DNA of 64,000 nucleotides. Origin: Bacillota bacterium (GTDB lineage Bacteria > Bacillota > Clostridia > Christensenellales > Aristaeellaceae). Below the pieces are notes generated by a model, which did not search any database, was not told where the DNA came from, and was given only the letters and a program-made list of their open reading frames with translations. Position numbers and translations under genes: made by a program. This document shows, piece after piece, positions 1 to 7,335 of this stretch (positions within the stretch are counted from its first letter, which is position 1; each line of letters starts with the position of its first letter). The stretch lies in the NCBI GenBank assembly GCA_023436585.1, contig JAEZIN010000003.1:77290-141289 (forward strand), written 5' to 3'.

Positions 1-925
1 CGGCAGTCAACAGGTCCATCATCCTGTTCATGTCGATGCCCTGCATCACCTGCTTGAGCAGTATCTCCAGGAGGTTCCGCTGGCGGGCGGTGCGCATAAA
101 GTCGTTGTCGATGCCGCGCAGGCGGGCGTAAGTCACGGCCTGCATGCCATCCAGGTGGTGAACGCCGGCAACGCCTTCCACCTTGGTGCGCTTCACATCA
201 TCCAGGGGCTCCTTGCGCAATTCGTAATTGATGCGGTTGGCTTCCGCCTTGGTCAGTTCGATGTCCACGCCGCCCAGGCTGTCGATGATGGCGGCCAGGC
301 CAAAGAAGTTGATGGCCACAAAGCGTTCCACGTTCATTTGGAAGTTGCGGTTCACCGTGCGCATGGCCAGCTTCGGTCCGCCGTTTTCTTCCTTTTGGGA
401 GCCGAACTTGTAGGCCACATTGATGCGGTAGGCATTTTTATAGCCGGGCACGGTGACGGCCGTATCGCGGGCGATGGAGGACAGCTTGATCTCCCCTGTC
501 TGCTTGTTGATGGAGAGGATCATGATCACATCGGACAGGCCCGTATTGGTGATGTTCGTGCGGGAGTCCACGCCCAGCAATAAAATGTTGACACAGTCGT
601 CAGGAAGGTCGAGGTTGGCTTCCAGCTCGCCCAAATCGATGTTGGCGATATCGCCCTCGCCAAGCGCCTCAAGCATCTGCGCATGCTCCGCGTCCAGCTC
701 CGAAAGGTCGATGGAGGCTTCGTCGTCCCCCTTAAGCACATCGCCCTCCTCTTTTTCCCACTGTTCCCACTGGGCCAGATCTTCCTCGTCCAGCTCCTCC
801 TTGATCGCATCACCGAAAAAGGATACTTCCGGGTCCTCCTCGCCAATGGCGGCAGGAAAAATGGTCAATAAAAGCACGAACGCGCAAACAAGGCATGCCA
901 GCCGCTTCACCCATGAAAATTTCAA
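1..925 (-). CDS. LCP (LytR-CpsA-Psr) family protein, 3' end outside window
   Basis: About 308 codons are visible and the C-terminus runs off the left edge. The frame opens at a TTG preceded by GGAGGAGG, followed by a short basic segment and a hydrophobic stretch ending near AIGEE (signal peptide or anchor). An acidic linker rich in Glu/Asp follows. The LCP core then shows NILLLGVDSR, SDVIMILSIN, SSIARDT, GGVDIEL and YARLRGIDNDFMR, matching the family's conserved Asp and Arg residues. LCP enzymes transfer lipid-linked glycopolymers to peptidoglycan or act in envelope homeostasis, facing outside the membrane. The inner ATG at 914 is out of frame with the LCP core, so the TTG is the credible start. 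Family assignment is secure; the polymer it transfers is unknown. Confidence 0.9.
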   Translation of the reverse strand, partial: MKFSWVKRLACLVCAFVLLLTIFPAAIGEEDPEVSFFGDAIKEELDEEDLAQWEQWEKEEGDVLKGDDEASIDLSELDAEHAQMLEALGEGDIANIDLGELEANLDLPDDCVNILLLGVDSRTNITNTGLSDVIMILSINKQTGEIKLSSIARDTAVTVPGYKNAYRINVAYKFGSQKEENGGPKLAMRTVNRNFQMNVERFVAINFFGLAAIIDSLGGVDIELTKAEANRINYELRKEPLDDVKRTKVEGVAGVHHLDGMQAVTYARLRGIDNDFMRTARQRNLLEILLKQVMQGIDMNRMMDLLTA

Positions 926-990
926 GCAGTGTTCCTCCTCCCCCGTGGGGTGGATTTTCGGGCCATAGGCCCCTTCTGTTTACCCGGCTC

Positions 991-1019
991 ATTATACCCG
1001 TGCAGGCACCAAATTGCAA
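991..1019 (-). promoter_or_regulatory. Sigma-A-type promoter for the LCP gene
   Basis: Read on the minus strand: -35 TTGCAA (1014-1019), 17 bp spacer, -10 TATAAT (991-996), about 65 bp upstream of the TTG start. Confidence 0.75.
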
Positions 1020-1070
1020 TCCTATGCCTGGCTCCGAATCCTGTGATGGTAACGATTGAGAATGCCTGGT

Positions 1071-2423
1071 TCATCCCGCGTGGTGCTCAAAAGCCAGCAC
1101 ATTTTCCACGCCATGGGTCCAGCAGAACATGTCCACCGGCTGGCAGCGGGTGATTTGGTATCCTTCCTTTGCAAAAAGGGCGGCGTCCCGGGCCTGGGTG
1201 GCCGGGTTGCAGCTCACGTACACCACCCGCCTCGGCCGCGCCTTTGCAATGGCTTCCACCACCGCAGGCTCTATCCCCTTTCGGGGCGGGTCCAGCACCA
1301 CGACGTCGGGCCTTAGCCCATCCTCCACCAGCTTGGGCAAAAGCTCCTCCGCCTGCCCTGTAAGGAATTCCGCGTTTTGTATACCATTGCGGGCCGCGTT
1401 TTCCCGGGCGTCCCGTACCGCTGCCTCCACGGTTTCCAAGCCGATAACCCGCCGGGCCTTTTGGGCCAGCAGCAGGGAAATGGTGCCCGCGCCGCAATAG
1501 ACGTCAGCTACGGTCTCCGTGCCGGTCAGGCCCGCAAACTCCAGCGCTGTATGATATAGAACCTCCGTCTGTTCCGGGTTGATCTGAAAAAAGGACAGGG
1601 GCGACAGGAGAAACTTCAGGCCGCACAGCGTATCCTCCAGCCTGTCCTGGCCCCACAGCACACGGTAGCTTTCCCCCAGGATTACATTGCTGCGGGCGGT
1701 GTGAACGCTTAGGCACAAGGATTTCAGGGACGGAACTTCCTTTTTAAGCGCGTCAAGAAGCTCCTTTTCCCCGGGCAAGGCCTGCCCGTTGATCACAATG
1801 ACGGCCATTACATCCCCATTTCGGGCAGTGCGGGCCATGATATGGCGCACAAGCCCCGTATGGGATTCCTCCTGATAAGGGGGAATGCGGTTTTCTTCCA
1901 TCCAGCCCCGAACCGCCTTCAATACGCCGTTGAGGCCAGGCATGGCAACGGGACAGGAGGCGATGTCTATGATGTCATGACTTCGTGGCGCGTAAAAGCC
2001 AATCCTTACCTTGCCCGCCTCGGTGCCTACCGGCAGCGCGTTTTTGTTGCGGTAATGCCAAGGGTCAGCCATGCCCAGGACCGGGGGGACCGTAACCTCC
2101 AGGCCGCCGATATGCTTTAAGCAATCCTCCACCTGCACGCGCTTATAGTGCAGCGTCTGCTCATAGGCCATGTGCTGGGAAGCGCATCCGCCGCACCGGA
2201 CGTATACGGGGCAGGGAGGGTCCCGGCGGGCAGGACTGGGGTTTTTCACCTCCAGCAGCTTGCCGAAGGCATGCCTCTTTTGCACCTTCACCACCCGGCA
2301 GGTAATGTCTTCCCCCGGCAGGGCCAAAGGCACAAACAGCGCCATGCCCTCATGGATGCATACGCCCTCCATCTCGGCCCCCAGCCGCTCGCACCGCGCC
2401 GTAACCACCTGATTTTTCTGCAT
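1071..2423 (-). CDS. rlmD: 23S rRNA (uracil-5-)-methyltransferase, RlmD/RlmCD family
   Basis: A 450-residue class I SAM-dependent methyltransferase, the usual length. An N-terminal TRAM-like segment (about residues 1-60) is followed by an iron-sulfur cluster motif, CPVYVRCGGC, with a further Cys in IASCPV. The catalytic half carries the SAM loop DVYCGAGTISL, the DPPRKG motif and SCNPAT, whose Cys is the expected nucleophile. It methylates uracil at C5 in 23S rRNA. Gram-positive members often modify both U747 and U1939 (RlmCD); which sites this one uses cannot be told from sequence. Its Shine-Dalgarno region lies inside a long hairpin, described separately. Confidence 0.92.
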   Translation of the reverse strand: MQKNQVVTARCERLGAEMEGVCIHEGMALFVPLALPGEDITCRVVKVQKRHAFGKLLEVKNPSPARRDPPCPVYVRCGGCASQHMAYEQTLHYKRVQVEDCLKHIGGLEVTVPPVLGMADPWHYRNKNALPVGTEAGKVRIGFYAPRSHDIIDIASCPVAMPGLNGVLKAVRGWMEENRIPPYQEESHTGLVRHIMARTARNGDVMAVIVINGQALPGEKELLDALKKEVPSLKSLCLSVHTARSNVILGESYRVLWGQDRLEDTLCGLKFLLSPLSFFQINPEQTEVLYHTALEFAGLTGTETVADVYCGAGTISLLLAQKARRVIGLETVEAAVRDARENAARNGIQNAEFLTGQAEELLPKLVEDGLRPDVVVLDPPRKGIEPAVVEAIAKARPRRVVYVSCNPATQARDAALFAKEGYQITRCQPVDMFCWTHGVENVLAFEHHAG

Positions 2424-2488
2424 AAAAATCCCCCTTGCTCCTCCGCGCCTGTTTCCTCAGGGATTTCATATCTTAAGGAGCAAGGGGG
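2424..2488 (-). promoter_or_regulatory. 13-bp stem-loop covering the rlmD ribosome-binding site
   Basis: The arms AGGAGCAAGGGGG (transcript sense, complement of 2430-2442) and CCCCCTTGCTCCT (complement of 2476-2488) are perfectly complementary around a 33-nt loop. The 3' arm contains the only purine-rich ribosome-site candidates and ends six bases before the rlmD ATG, with ATTTTT between. It may be the intrinsic terminator of the gene at 2561-2944, a translational lock on rlmD, or both. Confidence 0.7.
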
Positions 2489-2560
2489 AGTATGATCCTT
2501 CCTTCATTTTCTCATGAATCCGCCGTTTACGCAAGCCAAGCCGTCCGGCCTGGCGGAACC

Positions 2561-2944
2561 CTATCCATTCCCCGATCCGTAACGGGATTCGGGGACTGTT
2601 GGATGATAGCGGTTTAATACAATCGCGTTTTCTTCCCCTTCCCGCGCAATGGAAAGCTGATCGCCCGCCAGAAGAAAACGGAACGAAACCGGGGCTTCTC
2701 CCGCATAAATAATTTCAATCCTATTGTTCTGCGCATGGAAGGTGCCCGTCCGCTCGGAAGCATCCGGCGCATCATACAAAATGGTGACAGACCCATCCCC
2801 ATCAAGCGTCAGGAAAAGAAGACCGTCCCCATCCTGTCCCACCCATGTGCCTATCAATTCTTCCGGTATCATCGCCTCATCCGTCCTGTCCTTTGAAAGG
2901 TCATGGCGTATGTTCAAAATCTGCCCCAAATGAAACACAGGCAT
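2561..2944 (-). CDS. Hypothetical protein, small beta-rich domain
   Basis: 127 residues, not recognised. No signal peptide or membrane segment. From about residue 25 the sequence reads like a compact all-beta domain: EELIGTWVGQ, then alternating hydrophobic strands with GTFHAQNNRIEIIY and LAGDQLSIARE. This pattern of gain and loss of charge is common in lipocalin-like or DUF small domains. The Met at residue 25 (base 2872), directly before EELIGTW, is a plausible shorter start; neither site has a strong ribosome-binding sequence. It lies between a DUF1836 gene upstream and rlmD downstream, all on the minus strand. Confidence 0.55.
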   Translation of the reverse strand: MPVFHLGQILNIRHDLSKDRTDEAMIPEELIGTWVGQDGDGLLFLTLDGDGSVTILYDAPDASERTGTFHAQNNRIEIIYAGEAPVSFRFLLAGDQLSIAREGEENAIVLNRYHPTVPESRYGSGNG

Positions 2945-2975
2945 ACGTCCTGTTCATGGATAGGGACCATCTTAG

Positions 2976-3536
2976 TCACGGCTTGGACACTTCCGCGCCG
3001 CTTTTCAGGTCCCCAAGCTGCTTTGGGTTTTCCTGGGCTTTCTTTTCCGGGCTTTGCGATATATCCAGCCCGGCCGCCAGCTTTTGCGCGCACAGGCTGC
3101 GGAAGGCCGCCGCCTCTATGGCGTATTGCATGGCTGTCGCTTCTGTCGGACGGGACGACAATGCCTGAAACACACTGGCCTGCGTTTTGCAGAAGGCGGC
3201 ATACAACTCTTGCGCGTCCTCGCCCTGAGGCGGCGCAAGAAGCTGCTTCATCTCCTCCAGCGACGCCACCTGCTTTAACGTGCATAGCATCATCAGCTGG
3301 GCAAGCTGGACACGGTCGTACTTTTTTCCCACAGGTCGCTTTACGAGCCCGCATTTCACGTAATTATTAATCATGGAAGGGGTTAGAATATTTCCTGCCA
3401 CAGGATACAGCGCGCGGCACTGACGCTCCATATACGTGATGACCTGGTCCATATACAGCCCCAGGTCCGGCAATTGGTCCCAGGCCGGCGGTGCATAGGC
3501 GGACAGGCCCGCGTGAAAAGACTGATTGTTTTGCAT
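2976..3536 (-). CDS. DUF1836 domain-containing protein
   Basis: 186 residues. The central region (about 20-115) matches the DUF1836 pattern: DQVITYMERQ, a MerR-like helix-turn-helix segment ILTPSMINNYVKCGLV, KKYDRVQLAQLMMLCTLKQV, and a following helix pair. Residues after 120 are Ala/Gln-rich helices. DUF1836 proteins are small, probably DNA-binding proteins of Bacillota with no established function. A GGGAGGGG ribosome site precedes the ATG. The promoter lies at 3569-3597. Confidence 0.8.
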   Translation of the reverse strand: MQNNQSFHAGLSAYAPPAWDQLPDLGLYMDQVITYMERQCRALYPVAGNILTPSMINNYVKCGLVKRPVGKKYDRVQLAQLMMLCTLKQVASLEEMKQLLAPPQGEDAQELYAAFCKTQASVFQALSSRPTEATAMQYAIEAAAFRSLCAQKLAAGLDISQSPEKKAQENPKQLGDLKSGAEVSKP

Positions 3537-3568
3537 GGTATGGTTCCCCTCCCATGTGATCTGTCATC

Positions 3569-3597
3569 ATACTATCATATCTCTTTTTATTCTACAA
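3569..3597 (-). promoter_or_regulatory. Probable promoter of the DUF1836 gene
   Basis: Minus-strand -35 TTGTAG (3592-3597), 17 bp spacer, -10 TAGTAT (3569-3574). It is moderately close to consensus and back to back with the promoter of the SGNH gene. Confidence 0.5.
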
Positions 3598-3617
3598 TCC
3601 CTTTTACAATTTATCAC

Positions 3618-3646
3618 TTGACATTGTGATTAATATGGTTTAATCT
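3618..3646 (+). promoter_or_regulatory. Sigma-A-type promoter for the SGNH hydrolase gene
   Basis: -35 TTGACA (3618-3623), 17 bp spacer, -10 TAATCT (3641-3646), ending 37 bp before the ATG. Confidence 0.7.
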
Positions 3647-3683
3647 AGTATTGAAAACCAGATAATGAGGAGTTGGAAAGCGC

Positions 3684-4466
3684 ATGGAACTGCGGCCGAT
3701 ACATCTGTTTGGAGATTCCATCGGAAAAGGCATCCTGTTTGATGAGAGCCGCGGCCGGTACGCCATCGCCCGGGAGCGCTGCGATGTACGGCTTCAGGAA
3801 GCGTTGGGCGTGACGGTGGAAAACCACGCCCGGATGGGCGCTACGGTGGAGGAAGGTCTCAAGGACTTTTTGGAAAGCGAGAACGTAAGCGGAACCATTG
3901 TGGCCATTGAATACGGCGGAAATGACTGTGACCTGAATTGGGCTGAAGTAGCCAGGGACCCTTCCGCGTTTCATGAAGCCAAAGTCCCACTGGAAACATT
4001 CCGCCGGGTATTAAAGGAATTCGTGCTGAAGGCGCGCCGCAGAAATGCTGCTCCATTGCTGGTAACGCCGCCGCCCCTTCACGCCCAGCGCTTTTTCAAC
4101 TGGGTGACCAAAGGCCTGGACGCGGATGCCGTGCTTAGGTATCTGATAGACGTGCAGAACATCTACCGCTGGCAGGAAAGGTACGCCATCGCCGTGCGGG
4201 ATGTGGCTCTGGAAACGGGCTGCGACATATTTGACCTTCGGGATGTTTTTCTCTCCAGGCGCGATGTGGCAGACTTGATCAGCCTGGACGGCATGCATCC
4301 AAATACCAAAGGCCATATGCTGATTGCAGAGTCGCTATTGCGAAAAGACCACTTGTACATTAAGCCGGCGCTGCCCGCGCCACTCCTGCCGAGGTTAAAA
4401 AAAGCGGCTGGCCTGAAGCAATTTCACTTGCGTACACCGCTGCAGGCGCAAAACCTGCCGTCATAA
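3684..4466 (+). CDS. SGNH/GDSL-type hydrolase
   Basis: 260 residues with no signal peptide, so probably cytoplasmic. The four SGNH blocks are in order: block I FGDSIGKG (nucleophilic Ser near residue 12), the Gly block around ENHARMGAT, block III GGNDCD (Asn) and block V DGMHPNTKGH (catalytic Asp/His pair). The family covers esterases, lipases and acyl-carbohydrate deacetylases; the substrate cannot be inferred here. The ATG is preceded by GAGGAG at suitable spacing. The gene stands alone, ending at a weak hairpin. Confidence 0.88.
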   Translation: MELRPIHLFGDSIGKGILFDESRGRYAIARERCDVRLQEALGVTVENHARMGATVEEGLKDFLESENVSGTIVAIEYGGNDCDLNWAEVARDPSAFHEAKVPLETFRRVLKEFVLKARRRNAAPLLVTPPPLHAQRFFNWVTKGLDADAVLRYLIDVQNIYRWQERYAIAVRDVALETGCDIFDLRDVFLSRRDVADLISLDGMHPNTKGHMLIAESLLRKDHLYIKPALPAPLLPRLKKAAGLKQFHLRTPLQAQNLPS

Positions 4467-4473
4467 AATAAAG

Positions 4474-4508
4474 TCCTTCCGAAAAGGTGGAAAGCCATTC
4501 CGGAAGGA
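4474..4508. terminator. Stem-loop after the SGNH gene
   Basis: Arms TCCTTCCG (4474-4481) and CGGAAGGA (4501-4508) form an 8-bp stem followed by a weak T-rich stretch. It is a possible terminator. Confidence 0.45.
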
Positions 4509-4625
4509 TATTTACATGTCCGCGATTTTTCAATTCCGCTTTTTATTTACGCCTCCTTCACTGCCATGATATACTTTTAAGGCATCCTGCCATAACGAAA
4601 CACACAGGATACGGAAGGATCTCCT

Positions 4626-5408
4626 ATGGCGGAAAAACCTGCGGACATGCATTCGGAAGCTTTTCATCGTCTGGCCATTGAAAAGGGCTACAGGCAAAGC
4701 GGAAACAGTTTTCATATTGTGTATGTGAAGGATATGCCGGATGAGAGGCGGCATCTGATAGAGCTTTCGCCTTCCCGCCTGCTTTACGGCATACTGTACA
4801 AGCAAGGCTTTGCTTCCGACTGGGAGGACGCTGTCAGGAGCGATTTTAGGTTGCATGCTCCGTCAAACTGCCATTACCGAAGGGCAATCCCCTTTGATGG
4901 CAGCATGGAACTGGAAGCGGCAACCATAACAGCCGAGGAGGATATGAACGGCCGCCTTTCGGTCTCAAAGGAACAGGATAAAGACGAGTGGAAGCAAAAA
5001 GACAAGGCCTTCCGAAAATGGTTCCATGCACTCCTTCTGGATTACGGCTTCAGGAAGGAGAAAAGCAAATCAACCTCACCGTTGTCCGGTGGGTTGATGT
5101 GGATGGAAGCGCAGGAGCAAAAGAGCCTGTATTCCGATGTATTCTATTTCAATTTCACCGTATACGGTCCTGCAGCGGCCGGTAGCGGCCGGATGTATAT
5201 CCAATCGATGCTCCGGTGGCATGACAAAAATGAATATACATTGGATTGGATTTTGACGCCGCGCGACAGATTCGAGTCAAGCCTGCGCACGTACCTGCAA
5301 AATGTCATTTGCCCGATACTGTCAGGCGAGAAAACCTTATTGGATATACAGTCGGAGCAAGACCGCATTCCCACGCCGGAGGAGCCGGACAGAACACAAG
5401 ATATATAG
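4626..5408 (+). CDS. Hypothetical protein with a DUF4304-like C-terminal half
   Basis: 260 residues, no signal peptide or membrane segments. Residues 1-100 are unrecognised. From about residue 125 the pattern KAFRKWFHALLLDYGFRKEK, then MEAQEQKSLYSDVFYFNFTVYG, resembles the DUF4304 layout of a helix, a GF turn and beta strands with an N-rich centre. That match is by eye and weak. The C-terminus is charged and low in complexity. It converges on the beta-helix gene with only 9 bp between stops. GGAAGGATCTCCT before the ATG supports the start. Confidence 0.6.
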   Translation: MAEKPADMHSEAFHRLAIEKGYRQSGNSFHIVYVKDMPDERRHLIELSPSRLLYGILYKQGFASDWEDAVRSDFRLHAPSNCHYRRAIPFDGSMELEAATITAEEDMNGRLSVSKEQDKDEWKQKDKAFRKWFHALLLDYGFRKEKSKSTSPLSGGLMWMEAQEQKSLYSDVFYFNFTVYGPAAAGSGRMYIQSMLRWHDKNEYTLDWILTPRDRFESSLRTYLQNVICPILSGEKTLLDIQSEQDRIPTPEEPDRTQDI

Positions 5409-5417
5409 TATCAGAGC

Positions 5418-7301
5418 TTATTTTACAATTGCCTCTGCCACTTGGGCGCCTTTGGCGCCCGTATTTTTTGTAAACACGATCCGGATGGCCAGGAAGTTGT
5501 TCTTGGGCAGCGCCACGGTTACGCTGTTGCCCGCATCGGGATCGAACACATAATCCTGAGAGGGCACGATTTCGGTAAAGGAAGTACCATCTGTGCTGCC
5601 CTGAACGGAGAACGTTTGGGTGCGCTTGCCCCAGATGGCAGACGGGTTCAGATGCAGCGTCAAGCTCTCAGGGGACGCAAGCTCCGCAAAGGTCAGCGTC
5701 AGCTCATCCTGTCCGCTGCCTGCGCCTTCCCAATAGCTGTTCAAATCCCCGTCCGCCGCGTTTTTCCCAGCGTAGGACTGGGTCTGGCCGTTGGCGTCGG
5801 CGGTGACGGCCAGACCCGTTTCCAGGGCGGCCGGTGCTTCCTTCACCTTGTAGGTGTGCAGGTACCCCGGATAGGTGGTTGTTACAAGGCTCGAGCCGGC
5901 CTCTACCCGGATGTTGCCGCCGATGTTTTTGTTCTTGTTCAGCGTAATATCTTCCATGGATACAATGCGCCTGCCCAGTATCTCCATGTTGCGGAACAGC
6001 ACATCATCAATGGTATAGTCCTTGTTGAAGGCAAAGATGCGGACGGAGGATTCCTTGCCGCGTATTACCTTGATGTTGTCAAACACCACGCCCCGGATAT
6101 TCCCGCGGGCCTTTGATTTGGACCACTGGGATTTGGTGGTGGTCAGGTCGATCAGGAACCTGGCGCCGTCGCCCTCGCCCATTTGCGCGTCTTCCACCAC
6201 GATGTTTTCAAAGCGCACGTTTTGAACCAGCGCGTTGTCGCTGTTGTGCACGGACATGACGGGCTTGTGGAAGTTGTGCAGCACGGTGATGTTGCGGAAG
6301 GTGATGTCCTCCATCACGTCGGCCCGAGTTTCGTAACCCACCTCGCAGGATTGTGCCAGGTCGGTCCACAGCACGCAGTTTTCAAAGAGGATGGTTTTGA
6401 CGTTTCCGTCGTAGCCCTTTACCACCAGGTTGTCGTCCCAGCCCCTTACGAAGCAGTTTCGGGCGGTCAGGTTGGTGCAGGACTGTGTGGTGATGCCGTC
6501 GGAGTTGGACCGGGCGGCAACGATGTTGATGCCATCCACCGTGACGGTATCGCACTTGTACAGGTTCACCGTCCACGCGGCGGGGTCCAGAATGGTGATG
6601 CCCTCAATGGTGATATTCTTGCTGTCGGTGAAGTTGATGGGCACGATGGTGTCATCCCACCGGTCGTACTGGCTGCCGTCGATGATGCCCCGGCCAAGGA
6701 TGTGCACATTCTCAACGCCGCCGCCCTGGATGTATCCCCGCAGCACGCAGCCGCCGGCCAGATAAATGGTCTGCCCGCTCTTGGGTGTAATCAGCCCTGC
6801 CTCATGCACGCCGGGGCCGTAATAAATGACATTGGGGTCGTTTTTATCGGGGATATCCGTTTCCGGCGCGGAAGCGAATAGGTGCAGCGCACCCTTCACC
6901 TGGTTGTTGTATTCCACGGTGACGGCGGCGGGTTTTTCCAGTATAAACTGCACCGTATCACCCTTGATAGAAGGCGTGATATTCAGCGAAAGGGGCCGCA
7001 CGGTGACGGATTCCAGCGCCACCCCGGGGAACTGCACTGTCACAGATACCGGCCCGCCCATGGAAAACAGCGCCACGGGCGTTTTGGAAAGTATGGGCCT
7101 GGAGGTCCAGGTCCTTTGATGGTTCACCGCCGTATCGATGACGGAAAGCGGCTGCCCCTCAATCCATACCTTGCACGTCTCGCTGGGATAGAGATTGATG
7201 GGTTGGCTGTACAGCGTCACCTTGTATTCCTCCTGGGCAAGGGAGGGCGTCCATACGGCCAGAAGGATAAAACAGACCAGCAGGGAAACAAGTCTTTTCA
7301 T
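5418..7301 (-). CDS. Secreted right-handed beta-helix glycosidase-like protein with C-terminal discoidin-like domain
   Basis: 627 residues from the ATG at 7301, chosen because AAGGAGG sits 8 bases upstream and the protein then opens with a typical signal peptide (MKRLVSLLV...SLAQEE). Residues about 25-130 look like a beta-sandwich. The middle (about 130-470) is a parallel beta-helix with repeated NITIEGI, NVHILG and DITFRNITV rungs. Candidate acidic residues sit in NSDGI and WDDNLVV, as in GH28/GH49-type enzymes, but the GH28 GHG motif is not seen. The last 130 residues resemble an F5/8 type C (discoidin) carbohydrate-binding fold. A polysaccharide hydrolase is likely. It is the last gene after the GH65 phosphorylase and sugar transporter, suggesting extracellular release of oligosaccharides. 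Confidence 0.8.
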   Translation of the reverse strand: MKRLVSLLVCFILLAVWTPSLAQEEYKVTLYSQPINLYPSETCKVWIEGQPLSVIDTAVNHQRTWTSRPILSKTPVALFSMGGPVSVTVQFPGVALESVTVRPLSLNITPSIKGDTVQFILEKPAAVTVEYNNQVKGALHLFASAPETDIPDKNDPNVIYYGPGVHEAGLITPKSGQTIYLAGGCVLRGYIQGGGVENVHILGRGIIDGSQYDRWDDTIVPINFTDSKNITIEGITILDPAAWTVNLYKCDTVTVDGINIVAARSNSDGITTQSCTNLTARNCFVRGWDDNLVVKGYDGNVKTILFENCVLWTDLAQSCEVGYETRADVMEDITFRNITVLHNFHKPVMSVHNSDNALVQNVRFENIVVEDAQMGEGDGARFLIDLTTTKSQWSKSKARGNIRGVVFDNIKVIRGKESSVRIFAFNKDYTIDDVLFRNMEILGRRIVSMEDITLNKNKNIGGNIRVEAGSSLVTTTYPGYLHTYKVKEAPAALETGLAVTADANGQTQSYAGKNAADGDLNSYWEGAGSGQDELTLTFAELASPESLTLHLNPSAIWGKRTQTFSVQGSTDGTSFTEIVPSQDYVFDPDAGNSVTVALPKNNFLAIRIVFTKNTGAKGAQVAEAIVK

Positions 7302-7335
7302 TGCGGACGCCTCCTTATGGATATGGAATTTGAGT

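Noticed and set aside
6183..6881. 232-codon plus-strand frame opposite the beta-helix gene
   Set aside because: Shadow frame from the repeating rungs of the beta-helix; the minus strand has signal peptide, ribosome site and domain structure.
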